Shown here piece after piece: positions 26,613-36,414 of a stretch of 64,000 bases of DNA (position 1 is the first letter of the stretch; every line of letters begins with the position of its first letter). This DNA comes from JAMQKA01 sp034521835 (GTDB lineage: Bacteria; Bacteroidota; Rhodothermia; Balneolales; Balneolaceae): contig JAXHMA010000005.1 of the NCBI GenBank assembly GCA_034521835.1, positions 62,001 to 126,000 on the forward strand. Reading direction: 5' to 3'. The notes under the pieces are model-generated. The model saw only the letters and a list, made by a program, of their open reading frames with translations, was not told where the DNA came from and searched no databases. Position numbers and translations under genes: made by a program.

Positions 26613-29600
26613 TTATATGGCCACATTGAAGCCGAACGTGAATGTTCGGGGCAGTGGGTAAAATGCACCGGGATTTTCAGGGTCGCCACCGGTAGAAAAG
26701 TCACTTGAGGAAATGGTGAACAGCTCTCCCCCGGTTACATGAACCTGTGCGTTTTTCAAACCCAATCTGTTCTGCAATTCAGTAGGCAATGTATATCCGA
26801 TCCGCAGATTCCGGAGTTTCAAATAGGACATATCTTCGATCATAAAAGTGGACATCCTGGACTCATTGTTGGCATCGTCCAGGGAGAGGGCCGGAATATC
26901 GGAGCCCGTATTTTGGGGCGTCCAGGCATTAAGTGCGTCGGCAAGCAGGTTTTCCCCGGAATGCGTACCAGCTCCGTAGAATAATCTGGATTTAACAGGA
27001 TTAAACCGATCCACCCCATACACGCCCTGAAGATAGAATGAGAGTGTGAACTGCTTGTAGCTGAAATTGCCCTGAAAACCGTATTGCAGGTCGGGCGATT
27101 CAGTTCCCAGCCAATCCTGGTCGAGGGTGTTAATCTCTCCGTCTCCATTCAAGTCTTTAAAACGCAGCCGTCCCACTCCTTTACCGGGTTGATCGGCATG
27201 GTTGTCAACCTCTTGTTGGTTTTGGAATATTCCGTCGGCCACATATCCGAAATTTGACGTTATTGAACGACCAATGATGGTTTTTTCAACATTGCCGGGG
27301 AAATCACGGACTACAGCGTCAGGCACAAATGTCACTTTATTGCTGGATGAGGAAAGGGACGCATTAAATCCATAGCCCAAATCCCTGGAATTGTTATTGT
27401 AGCCTATCGTCAATTCCCAGCCGCGGTTTTCCATGGTAGCCCCATTTTCCCAGCGGTCGGAGCCTTCTCCAAGTACGGCCAATCGCGGTGGCAGAACCAG
27501 GATATCCCGGGTTTCCCGGATGAAATAATCGATCGAACCGGTCAGTTGCTGGTCAAAAAAGCCGAGATCTATTCCGACATTAATCTCGTCGGTTTCCTCC
27601 CAGTTAAGGTTTGGATTAGCCCGCTGTACTTGTTTTACACCCGAGGGAAGCTCACCGGTTTGCTGGCCACCAAGGGCATAAGCGGTCCCGGTTGGCCGAC
27701 CATCTGCTCCACAGCAAAGAAATCGTGCAGTACCGTAGGCCGGAATAAAAAATGCGAAGGGAGCGTTATTATCGATACGCTGATTCCCCATCCGGCCGGC
27801 ACCGACTCTAATCTTCAGATCGGATATAAAATCGAGGCTTTCACTATTTCTGAAGAATTCCTCATTAGAGATTCTCCATCCGGCGGAAAAAGCAGGGAAA
27901 AATCCATAGCGCTTATCTTCACCAAAACGCGAGGACCCATCATATCGGAATGTTGCAGTGGCCAGGTACCGGTTGGCGTAGTCATAATTTATCTTGGAGA
28001 AATATGAGAACAGCCGATAGCCTGTGGCGGTACCAGAGACCATCATCGGGCCCGTTCCGGCATCGAATTGCCAGAAGTCATCGGTTTCCAGCAAAAAATC
28101 CTGGCGCTCAGCCACTAAGAAATCGGTGCTGCTGCGTGTGGCTTCTATACCGGCCAGTATTTCCGTGCTGTGTTCCCCAAGATCAAAGGAATAGTTCAGC
28201 GTGTTGTACCACGTCCAGTTTGAGGTCGTCCGGTTATCTTGTACCAGCCTGTTCGGCTGACGGGAAAGGAATCCAATGTTAAATTCCTCGAGCGTTACGA
28301 TCTGGCTCTTCCTCGTCGTAATCGACTGAAAAATTGGAACTGAATTCCAGGTTATCCGGTGATCTTCAAATCCGCATACAAATTACCGTAAACGGATCGT
28401 ACCTCATTCTCATCATCACGTTGAAATGTTGACGTTGCCAGTGGATTCAACCGGTCAGACAATCCTCCACCGATGGGTCCGGCAAAACTGCCGTCCTCAG
28501 CATACACCGGTATGATAGGGTGCAGTAGCGTGGCCGTACTTAACGGGTTCCCGCCGAACACGTAATCTGAAAAGGGGGTTTGTGTGCTTCTTGCCAGCTG
28601 CATGTTTTCTCCGATGGTTAATCTGCCGTCCAGCAGGTCCAGGGAGGAATTCAGTCGGAAGGTGTACCGCTCAAAATCGTTATACTTTACGACGCCCTCC
28701 TGATAATTGTGGCCGATAGCCGCCAGCAGACTATAGTTTTCGCCACCGCTCGACAGCGAAAGATTATTAGCGGTACTTAATCCGTTGCGGGTAATGACAT
28801 CAAACCAATCGGTATTTGCAGCCCGGATGCCCCCTTGTACATTTTGGTCAAGCCACTCCACCGTTTCAATGCTGTTGAGCACCGGCTGGCCATCCTGCAT
28901 AGACCAATCGTAGTCATAATGCACTTGATCGTCTGGGTTTGCACCTTCGTTTACCGATGCACGCCAGGCGGCTCGCCCTCGCTGTTCGGTATTCATGACA
29001 TCTACCGTGGGATATGTACTTTCAAAGGTGGTACGGGAATTGAATTCCAGCCGTAACTCACCGGGGCTACCTTTTTTCGTCGTTACAATAATCACCCCGT
29101 TTGAAGCTCGAGACCCATAAATAGAGGCGGCGGATGCATCTTTCAGCACCTGAATCGACTCAATTTCATTGGGCGACAACAGGTCAAAACGTCTCCGTTC
29201 CACCGGCTGATCGTCAATGATGTAGAGCGGTTCGTTGTCTCCGAGCGTACTAATTCCGCGGATAAGAACCTGCTGGGTACCACCACCGGGCGTTCCATCT
29301 CGGCTGACCTGCAAACCGGCCACCCGTCCCTGCATGGCCTGCAGTGGGTTGTGGGTGGAAACTTCTGCTATATCTTCCACATCAACGCTCGATACGGAGC
29401 CGGTCAATTCTCCGCGGGTCTGGGTTCCATACCCCACAACTACCAACTCTTCGCCAATCAATGTTCGAGAAGCCAGTTCTACATCTATGGTTGTCCGTCC
29501 CTGGATGGGCACTTCCTGGGATTGGTAGCCTATGAAAGAAAATACCAGTGTATCCTGTAACGAAGGCACCTTTAATTCATATTGCCCCTCGCTGTTGGTG

Positions 29601-29776
29601 GTGGTCCCGATGGTCGTTCCCTTAACCAGGATATTAACACCCGGAAGCGTAGTGCCATCACTTTGGTCCGTAATTGTACCACTTACAGTTTCTGTGTTCT
29701 GTGCGAATACGTTTGTGTTTATGTTTACTAACATCCCCGCCAGGCACAAGCTAATTGCGATTCTGTAAATATTCAT
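26613..29776 (-). pseudogene. SusC/RagA-family TonB-dependent receptor, two close frameshifts
   Basis: The N-terminal signal peptide (ISLCLAGMLVNINTNVFAQ) is followed by a CarboxypepD_reg-like domain (VSGTITDQSDGTTLPGVNIL), a plug domain with the SusC hallmark (SIQVLKDASAASIYGSRASN) and a barrel ending TFTFGFNVAI. The frame breaks at about 28351-28362 (KIT should go on DNLEFSSNFSVDYDEEE) and again at about 28303-28316 (then KSQIVTLEEFNIGFL). Both look like single extra bases about 50 bp apart. Corrected length is about 1,050 residues, normal for SusC. It would import fructan oligosaccharides with TonB-ExbBD energy together with SusD. Intact flanks suggest sequence error, but true inactivation of this locus is possible. 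Confidence 0.88.
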
Positions 29777-29928
29777 ATCTAATCCCCATTAGGTGAGTTA
29801 AAAAGTTTCGTTTGTGCTATTAGAAGTGTGGTAGTGATTTCTCGGTCATTTATCCCTATTCCTTCCCCTAATTATTATTTTGCGGCTATCTGCTTATACG
29901 GTCCATCAATCCCAATTATTAGACATCG

Positions 29929-29952
29929 ATTTATGTAAACGTTTACATAAAT
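29929..29952. promoter_or_regulatory. Primary LacI-type operator upstream of susC
   Basis: A perfect 24-bp palindrome: ATTTATGTAAAC followed directly by its reverse complement, with the central CG expected of LacI-family operators (core GTAAACGTTTAC). It lies 153 bp upstream of the susC start, with the LacI-family gene at 30442-31479 next in line. Confidence 0.85.
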
Positions 29953-30007
29953 AATAAAAATATGGTGGTATAAATATCTTAGTGATGGTTGTATGTGCTT
30001 TTATAAT

Positions 30008-30019
30008 GAAATCGTTTAC
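30008..30019. promoter_or_regulatory. Secondary LacI-type operator, copy 1
   Basis: GAAATCGTTTAC compared with the GTAAACGTTTAC core: the right half is exact and the central CG is kept. It lies within the first 74-bp unit, 73 bp from the primary operator. Confidence 0.55.
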
Positions 30020-30081
30020 ATATAATGAGTCAAATATGGTGGTATAAATATCTTAGTGATGGTTGTATGTGCTTTTATAAT

Positions 30082-30093
30082 GAAATCGTTTAC
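30082..30093. promoter_or_regulatory. Secondary LacI-type operator, copy 2
   Basis: Identical to the site at 30008-30019, displaced by 74 bp (about seven helical turns) through the tandem duplication. Confidence 0.55.
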
Positions 30094-30308
30094 ATATAAT
30101 GAGTCAAATAGGTTTACAAAATTTTACAAATTATTTATTTGGGTGAGAGGTGGTTAGTGTTTCAGCTTGTTTTGGTGGGTTACTTTACCGAATTGCCAAC
30201 CCGGATTAGTCACGAAATTGTGATGTATACAAGGTAATTGCATTGATATTGTGCTACCTATCAAAGATGACAAATAGCTTAACTATGAGTGTTGTAACTA
30301 ACGGCTGC

Positions 30309-30411
30309 GAAATTTGGCCCTGCACTTCGTTGACGGGAAAAAGCCGTGCTCAAGGTGCACAGGCACCTTTGCACGGTCATTTCCCCCTCGCCTCGTTCAA
30401 AACCAAATTTC
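30309..30411. repeat. Long imperfect hairpin downstream of the lacI-type gene
   Basis: Nested complementary blocks: GAAATTTGG (30309-30317) with CCAAATTTC (30403-30411), GGGAAA (30335-30340) with TTTCCC (30380-30385), and a central hairpin of CCGTGC and AAGGTGC (30344-30358) with GCACCTT and GCACGG (30363-30376). The whole folds into a 103-nt structure. It starts 31 bp after the regulator stop codon. Confidence 0.65.
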
Positions 30412-30441
30412 TTGGTGAATAATCCGAGCTAAGAAGGAGAG

Positions 30442-31479
30442 CTAAATTTGTTCCTGCTTGAGGTGTGATCCGCAGGACTTTCGAATAATCAGCTCCGATT
30501 GGAGCTCAATATCGGAGACCGCGCGAGATGGGCGTTGCAAACGTTTGAGGAGGAGCTCGGTCGCGGCGCTGCCCAGTTCGTAGCCTGGTTGGCGTACAGC
30601 GGTGAGTGGCGGGTTTAGAGCCGAGGCCCAAGACATATCGTCAAAGCCAACGATCGCAATATCTTTCGGTACGTTTATATTCCGGCGATACATCTCTTCA
30701 AAGCACCCAAGCGTCATAAGGTTATTGGTCGAGAAAATAGCCGTCGGGGGATTGGGCACTGAAAGTAATTTCCTGGTGCCTTCAATGCCTCCTTTTTCCT
30801 TCGAATCTTGATACACAACCAGCTCATTATCAATTTTAATATCGGCATCGTTCATTGCCTGTTCATATCCTTTGAATCGTTGATCAGTTGTAAAAATACC
30901 ACGGATTCCACAGATGATGCCAATCCGGCGGTGCCCCAGCTCGATTAGTCGCCGAACCGCCCGGTAGGACCCATTCACATTATCGACCGTAACGGTATCC
31001 ACATTCAGGTCCGGAAGCTGCCGGTCCACCAACACCACAGGAATATTTTTTTTAACGATGCGCTGGATATATTCTTTATTGCCGGTGGTGGGTGCCATAA
31101 TCAACCCGGCCACCTGCTCATCAAGCAGCGTATCCAGGTAGAAACTCTCTTTTTCGGGATCTTCATCAGAGTTGCAGACTATGACTCCGTTCTTGCTATC
31201 ATAGGCCACATCTTCCACTCCGCGGGCAATATCGGAAAAGAACGGGTTCTGGAGATCGGTTACAATCAAGCCGATAACCATTGACTGGGAGTTCTTTGCC
31301 CGAAGGCGGCGAGCCACCCGGCTGGGCCGGTATTTTAATTTATTGGCAGCCTTTAAAACTCGTTTGGTTGTTGACTCATTAACCTTGGCCGAACCGCTAA
31401 ACACCCTTGATACCGTTGCGGTGGATACCTCCGCCTCTTTTGCAACATCTTCGACCGTAGCATTTTTGTTTTCTGGCAT
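30442..31479 (-). CDS. LacI-family transcriptional regulator of the fructan locus
   Basis: 345 residues. The N-terminal helix-turn-helix (TVEDVAKEAEVSTATVSRVF) and hinge helix (YRPSRVARRLRAKNSQ) define the LacI family. The periplasmic-binding-protein-like effector domain begins VIGLIVTDLQNPFFSDIARG and contains the VDRQLPDLNVDTVTVDNVNG and DIAIVGFDDMSWAS blocks. It is transcribed toward susC and sits directly upstream of it; operator palindromes lie in the 665-bp gap. It most likely represses the locus until fructose or a fructan-derived ligand binds. The effector is inferred from context. Confidence 0.92.
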   Translation of the reverse strand: MPENKNATVEDVAKEAEVSTATVSRVFSGSAKVNESTTKRVLKAANKLKYRPSRVARRLRAKNSQSMVIGLIVTDLQNPFFSDIARGVEDVAYDSKNGVIVCNSDEDPEKESFYLDTLLDEQVAGLIMAPTTGNKEYIQRIVKKNIPVVLVDRQLPDLNVDTVTVDNVNGSYRAVRRLIELGHRRIGIICGIRGIFTTDQRFKGYEQAMNDADIKIDNELVVYQDSKEKGGIEGTRKLLSVPNPPTAIFSTNNLMTLGCFEEMYRRNINVPKDIAIVGFDDMSWASALNPPLTAVRQPGYELGSAATELLLKRLQRPSRAVSDIELQSELIIRKSCGSHLKQEQI

Positions 31480-31836
31480 TCTGTAAAAATTAAGTTAGAG
31501 TCTAATTGAAGCAGGATTAGTACCTGTTAAAACCGCCTTATACAGCCCATAAAAGTAACGAGGATAAAGAACTATCTCTGTGGATCTGGATGAAACTGTT
31601 TTTACTTCCTTAAAATAATATGTCAAAGGTTAAGAATCGTACTTTTTTCCAACATGACCATGGCAAAGGCGGCTGTTTTTACGAATGGTTGTGGTAGCAG
31701 GCAGTGCGTATATTTTATTATCCGCACTTTGAATAAAAAAATTTTCTGCAAAACTAAGAAGTGTTAATCTCTCATATGGATCGATCAAAATTACCAGCAT
31801 GAGAGCTCAGGAAGTTTTTCCGATAGACCAGGACAC
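31480..31836. other. Gene-free stretch
   Basis: AT-rich 357 bp between the lacI-type gene and the decayed MFS porter. It must hold the regulator's promoter (minus strand), but no box stands out and no hairpin or reading frame is supported. Confidence 0.5.
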
Positions 31837-32478
31837 CTACTCCCACGTTCCTTCAACTTCAGGATCTGCTGGCAAAAGGACCTCCTCCAGTTCCTCGAGC
31901 GATTTATTTTGAGTTTCCGGCATCACTTTAATAACAAAGATTAGCTGCAGTACCATCATGAAGGCGAAAAAGGCGAAAATAGTGCCCCCTGAAAAGGTGC
32001 TGAGCACAGTTGGGGTAAGCAAAGTAATAATGGCCGCACAGATCCAGTGGGTGCCCGCTCCCAGTGACATTCCATGATCGCGAACCGTATTTGGGAAAAT
32101 CTCCGAAATATAGACCCAGATTACTGTTCCCTGGCCAATACCGTGCGCGGCAATAAAGGCTACTACAAATAACACAACAAAGCTCCCTTCAGCCCCGCTG
32201 ATAAAGGCCTCGGAAACGCCGGCAAGAGAAAGAATATATCCTACTGAGCCTTACAACATCAGTTTTTTGCGGCCTGCCTTGTCGATCAGGTACATGCCGA
32301 AGATGGTAAAAATCACCACTGCGACGCCGATAGGGACCGAAGCACCTAGTACATCGGAGGCTTGCATGCCGGCCGATTCAAAAATGCGAGGGGCATAGTA
32401 AAGTACAAAGTTAATACCGGAAAACTGGTTGAAAAAAGCTACTAAAAAGGCCAGCAGAATCGATTTTGTTTTAAACAT
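31837..32478 (-). pseudogene. Decayed MFS sugar porter (internal deletion plus in-frame stop)
   Basis: It is closely related to the intact porter at 19917-21272. The first nine residues (MFKTKSILL) join directly and in frame to AFLVAFFNQFSGINF, which in the intact copy lies near residue 245, so about 230 codons have been lost. A TAA at 32251-32253 replaces a Tyr codon in the MYYGSFGY-equivalent region, and the same frame then continues through the last transmembrane helices to MPETQNKSLEELEEVLLP. These are genuine disabling changes rather than homopolymer slips. It is presumably a duplicated or older fructose porter of the same locus. Confidence 0.92.
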
Positions 32479-32800
32479 GCACGGCCCGCAATATCAATTT
32501 GAGTCCCTGTTACTTACATCTTTCTCCTGGATCGGCACTATTATCCCTAAACAAAATGAATATCACCATACCTGCCGACCCAGAATCGCCTATAAATATA
32601 GACGGCATTTTCAATCTATAAACCGTTTCCCGGATGTTATTGCATTTTTAAATTTAAACTTATCCCAGAAAAAAAAGGAATAGGTAAATTCATAATCGAT
32701 GTACCTATTTATCAAAAGAAGCAACAGGTTATTGAGTGACTACTAAATTGTGGACAATAAAAGCTTCACCATTGAACCACCAAGTAGTATGCTCATGTAT
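32479..32800. other. Gene-free stretch
   Basis: 322 bp between the hydroxyacid dehydrogenase stop and the decayed MFS start. No repeat, hairpin or credible reading frame is seen. Confidence 0.5.
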
Positions 32801-33784
32801 TCATTTTTCTACGATATCCATTTTGTGATGCTCACCGCGAATAAAAAGGCGGATATTCTGAACTACCCGCTGGGCCATGCGCCTCATGCACTCAGTAGCA
32901 CTACTGGCGATGTGGGGAGTCATAAAAACATTTGGCAGTTCACGGAGATCTTTCTTCTTGTCGATGGGCTGATAGGGTTCCTTTTCAAAAACATCCAGCC
33001 CGGCCGCTGCAATATGGCCCGACTTTAGCAAGTCATATAAAGCCTCTTCATCCACCAAGGCTCCTCGAGCAGTATTAATGAGTATGGCACCCGGCTTTAG
33101 CTGTTGCAGGCGTTTCCTATCCATAAAATGATGCGTCTGCTTGTTGGCCGGCATGTGCAGCGAAATGATATCAGCCTTTGGGGCAACGTTCTCAAATGCT
33201 GTAGATAGCAATTCTACGCCATACCGATGCTTGATCTGCTCTTTGTCTGTTATGTCTTTTTTGGTGGCGTGGACCTTCACATTAAATCCGAATGACAAGA
33301 TTTGGCTTACTTTGCGGCCGATGCCGCCCAGCCCCAGGATGGCCCAAGTCTTGCCGTGCAGCTCGCGACCCATATGGGTGGTCCAATGCCCCTGCTTAAG
33401 GTCGTTGCTGGAAAGGCCGGGCATCCGTAGTACCTCACCCGCAAGAAAAACTGTGAACTCCGCAACCGTCGCTTCCAACACTCCCGGTGTATTGGTGACA
33501 ATCAGGTTGTTGGAAGATGCTTTGTTAAAATCGATGCCATCGCAACCAACGCCAAACCTGGCGATCAGCATCTGGTCAGTCATCGCCTCATACAAGCGGT
33601 CCATGTAGCGATCTACATCCAGAACCACGGCAACAGGATCTGCCGCTTTTATTTTATTGGAGAGGACTTGCTCATCAGCAGATACGGGGATGCAGTCCAG
33701 ATCGGAAAGAGATTCGAATATTTCCGTCACTCGTTCATACACGCTTTTTACGACCAAGATGGTGTGTGTACTCGAACTATTCAT
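32801..33784 (-). CDS. D-isomer-specific 2-hydroxyacid dehydrogenase
   Basis: 327 residues from the ATG at 33782-33784, chosen because an AGGAG site lies 8 nt upstream and the family alignment starts near HTILVVKSVYE. The Rossmann motif GLGGIGRKVSQ binds NAD(P). Catalytic residues are Arg in NTARGALVDE, Glu in LDVFEKEPY, and His in MTPHIASSATE. It interconverts a 2-oxo acid and a D-2-hydroxy acid in the cytosol; phosphoglycerate, glyoxylate/hydroxypyruvate and related substrates are all possible. It is upstream of, and co-oriented with, the decayed porter, so it may have belonged to a larger sugar locus. Confidence 0.87.
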   Translation of the reverse strand: MNSSSTHTILVVKSVYERVTEIFESLSDLDCIPVSADEQVLSNKIKAADPVAVVLDVDRYMDRLYEAMTDQMLIARFGVGCDGIDFNKASSNNLIVTNTPGVLEATVAEFTVFLAGEVLRMPGLSSNDLKQGHWTTHMGRELHGKTWAILGLGGIGRKVSQILSFGFNVKVHATKKDITDKEQIKHRYGVELLSTAFENVAPKADIISLHMPANKQTHHFMDRKRLQQLKPGAILINTARGALVDEEALYDLLKSGHIAAAGLDVFEKEPYQPIDKKKDLRELPNVFMTPHIASSATECMRRMAQRVVQNIRLFIRGEHHKMDIVEK

Positions 33785-34189
33785 GGAGATGACTCCTGCT
33801 ATTAAGAATTTATTATTAGTTTTAAGAAAATTGATCAATAAACCAAGGGGTGACAACACTCAATAAAGTGATCTATAAATAAGGAAACTACAACTTCTTC
33901 TGTTGGATAAGTTGAACCAGTGGGAAGTGAGCTTGGTAAAAAATAATGCAGATAATAAAGAATCCCGGCCTGCTCAGCCGGGATTAATGAGATGTAAAAC
34001 TATGTTTGCGTCAGTTTAAATAGGGCTTCCACAGACCCTGATTACCTAATTGTTACGCAATGGGTTCGTTGATTTTACCTGTCAGCTTCGTGCAAGGTTT
34101 TTCCCTCTTTATCCTAACGGTGCATTTGAGCATGCATACCAGCAACCTGTCCCATTGGCAAGGAGTAGCTGGTTCGCGAAGTCAGAGTG
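33785..34189. other. Gene-free stretch upstream of repeat copy C
   Basis: About 400 bp with no supported gene. Short frames here have no recognisable similarity and run into the repeat that follows. A minor GC dyad near 33970-33985 (CCCGGCCTGCTCAGCCGGG) might act as a hairpin. Confidence 0.45.
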
Positions 34190-34394
34190 TTCATTTTTTG
34201 GACGGGCAAAAAACGAACCAAAAAACCCGCCCTAAAATCCCAGATATTTTCGTTTTCCGGCCTGTCAGAACATACTGCTTTTCGGCTCCGCTCGCTTTTA
34301 CCCAAACGGATTGCAGGGATTTTCTGGACTTGGGAGATGCCAATATTCCAGCAGCCTGACTTTTCATGAATTAATCAGACTTTTTGAGCAGGCC
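34190..34394 (-). repeat. Dispersed 3'-end element, copy C
   Basis: On the minus strand it begins directly after the porin TAG (34395-34397) with GGCCTGCTCAAAAAGTC. Its far end has a self-complementary stretch around GGGCAAAAAACGAACC. CTCAAAAAGTC is identical in copies A (37415-37817) and B (47399-47834); the rest is poorly conserved. Short plus-strand frames here are not genes. Confidence 0.55.
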
Positions 34395-35450
34395 CTAAAT
34401 AGCTATCTGAAAGTTGACGAGTACTTGGGAGTAGTCCAATGATTCCTGCGTCGGAATTCTGTAATTAACCTGGATTTTTGAGAAACTGGTAGGATATATG
34501 TTGGCACCTGCTACTATAGATTCTGAGTTACTTACCAGGTTATCTCCTTCAAAATGGTCGAGCCGCGCAAGAAGCTGGGTTTTTGAGGTGACGTCGTACC
34601 CGATAGTCGCATGGTAGCCGTAAGGATTGTACGATTCATCTGTAACGGCTGAATCCAGCCAGGAATAAATCAGTTCTCCACTCAGCATTAGGTCGCCCTG
34701 GATGATGCGCACGTCGGAACCGAGCAGGGTTTGATTGCCTTGAAAGATACTCTGGATATTTCCGGTAGAATTGGGCTGTTCTTTAATTTCGCGGGAAGCG
34801 TTGAGGCCAAAAATTATGCGATCGTCTGAAGCCTGTTCCCCGGTTTCAAACCCCGCTTCCAGTCGCCCTACGTATAGCAGATTTTCATCGGTATTTTGGT
34901 TGGGGTCAAAGCCGTTGCCGTTAAAAGCACCCAGCTGATAGCGTAAAATTCCGTCTTCGCTTGTACCGGAAACCTGTACGCCGACCTGGCGATTAGGAGC
35001 GAGCTGGTTGACTACGCCGGATCGTCCAATAAAGTCCAGGTTAGGAGCACCAGTCAGGAATTCATAACTAAATGGCGACTTGAAGAGGCCCGCCTTGATC
35101 TGAAATTGATCACTAAAATGATAGTAGGCGTTCGCATCCAGAATGGCAGACTGGCGTGTAAAATTCGTCTGCAACTGGTAGCCAAATCCGCCATCAAACT
35201 GACCATATACTTGCAGTCGTGCATTACCGATGGAAAACCCGTTGTTCCCCACCGCACGTTCAGGCTGATAGTCTAGCCTCGTCTGCAACAATGCACCAAC
35301 CGAAAAATAGTCGTTTTTGAGCTGTTTCTGGAAGACATCGAAATCAGATCCATCATGTTTGTGCTGAGCATTTAATGGTGACGAGGCAATCAGAACCAAG
35401 AATAAGGGAATAACACATAGTGATAAGCCGATTTTGTAGCGTTTTAGCAT
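34395..35450 (-). CDS. Outer membrane porin, phosphate-selective OprO/OprP-like
   Basis: 351 residues with a signal peptide (GLSLCVIPLFLVLIASSPLNAQ). Beta-strand-rich repeats follow: FSIGNARLQVYGQFDGGFGYQ, ANAYYHFSDQFQIKAGLFKSPFS, LGAFNGNG, and ending SQVLVNFQIAI with the aromatic/hydrophobic terminal strand expected of a barrel. The layout matches the Porin_O_P family, shorter than Pseudomonas OprP (about 410). It probably allows diffusion of anions or small solutes through the outer membrane. Gene-free flanks suggest it is transcribed alone. True phosphate selectivity is not shown by the sequence. Confidence 0.8.
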   Translation of the reverse strand: MLKRYKIGLSLCVIPLFLVLIASSPLNAQHKHDGSDFDVFQKQLKNDYFSVGALLQTRLDYQPERAVGNNGFSIGNARLQVYGQFDGGFGYQLQTNFTRQSAILDANAYYHFSDQFQIKAGLFKSPFSYEFLTGAPNLDFIGRSGVVNQLAPNRQVGVQVSGTSEDGILRYQLGAFNGNGFDPNQNTDENLLYVGRLEAGFETGEQASDDRIIFGLNASREIKEQPNSTGNIQSIFQGNQTLLGSDVRIIQGDLMLSGELIYSWLDSAVTDESYNPYGYHATIGYDVTSKTQLLARLDHFEGDNLVSNSESIVAGANIYPTSFSKIQVNYRIPTQESLDYSQVLVNFQIAI

Positions 35451-35727
35451 AAATCTCTTTTATCTAATTATCATTTTGTGGAATAGAGTGTAATAATCAA
35501 TTAAGCGGGAGCCTTCGTTTCATCGAGTTTTAAAAAAACCAAAAAAGTATTCTCATTTTTGAACCTGTAGATGTTGTCTAACCTGACTAGATATTCAAGA
35601 ATGGTAGAAGAGTATTGGAAATCCGTTGTTGCGGCAGACGAATTAATGAAGTATTGAAAATTTAACGATCCGGTATTTGAAGAAAGCGTATTATTCAGAA
35701 AACGCATTAGAAAATTAAGGAGATGAT

Positions 35728-36380
35728 ATGTTTGTTGGACATTTTGGACTTGGGCTGGCAGCGAAAAAGTCGGCTCCGGCGGTATCACTGGGCACGCTGT
35801 TGCTGGCCGCGCAATTTGTGGATCTTCTTTGGCCCACATTTCTGCTTTTAGGGTGGGAACGGGTTGCCATTGAGCCGGGCATTACTACCGTAACGCCCCT
35901 GAACTTTACGCATTATCCCATCAGCCACAGCCTGCTGGCTTCGATCGGTTGGGGCTTTCTGCTCGGAGCGATATACTATGCGATAAAAAGAAATACAAAA
36001 GCATCAGTTATTATTGGCATGCTGGTGGTGAGTCACTGGTTTCTTGACGTGATTGTCCACCGTCCCGATCTGCCTATTTTCCCCGGAGGAGCAACCCTGG
36101 TGGGATTTGGCCTGTGGAATTCACTTGGTGGTACCCTGGTGGTAGAATCACTGTTATTTTTCGGGGATTATATCTTTACATGCGCTCTACAGCTTCGCAA
36201 GATGCTATTGGCCGGTATGGACTTGCGGGCCTTATCGTGTTCTTGATTCTTATTATGGCATCAAACGTGCTGGCACCACCGCCGGAAAGCGTGAATGCAA
36301 TAGTCTTGGTCGGGCACCTGCAATGGATTTTTATTGGGCTGGCCTACTGGGTTGACAAACACAGGACGATCAAAAAATGA
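35728..36380 (+). pseudogene. Small multi-helix membrane protein, one frameshift
   Basis: The ATG at 35728 has a strong AAGGAG site. The protein has about six hydrophobic helices. His/Asp-rich motifs (GHFGLGLAAKKSAP, HYPISHSLLASIGWG, SHWFLDVIVHRPDLP) resemble the YdjM-type membrane-bound metal-dependent hydrolases, but the assignment is weak. At about 36160 the frame LVVESLLFFG should continue GLYLYMRSTASQDAIGRYGL; a G is probably missing in a GGGG run. Joined, it gives about 217 residues ending AYWVDKHRTIKK. The second half has two more clear helices, which argues the full-length protein is real. Confidence 0.7.
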
Positions 36381-36414
36381 CTTCGTCTATTACCGAACTT
36401 AATCAACCTGAAAA

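Larger units (their letters stand above)
29958..30110. repeat. 74-bp tandem duplication carrying operator-like sites
   Basis: Two consecutive copies of a 74-bp unit (29958-30031 and 30032-30105), plus 5 bases of a third, are identical as far as read. Each unit begins AAATATGGTGGTATAAATAT and contains GAAATCGTTTAC, a degenerate version of the operator core at 29935-29946. Confidence 0.9.

Noticed and set aside
29958..30110. CRISPR array
   Set aside because: Only two units, directly adjacent with no spacers, and the whole 74-bp unit is repeated; this is a tandem duplication. No CRISPR array or cas gene was seen in the window.
30309..30411. Integron attC site
   Set aside because: The structure and the TAACTAACGG start recall attC, but no GTTRRRY core site was found at the far end and there is no integrase or cassette array.
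34050..34369. Short plus-strand frames (60-99 codons)
   Set aside because: They read through repeat copy C in overlapping frames and resemble spurious proteins produced by this type of repeat.
35501..35839. Minus-strand frame of 112 codons
   Set aside because: It overlaps the start of the membrane protein on the other strand, has no recognisable features and no ribosome site.
36114..36380. Separate small membrane protein
   Set aside because: It is the frameshifted C-terminal half of the gene starting at 35728; the helices complete that protein.
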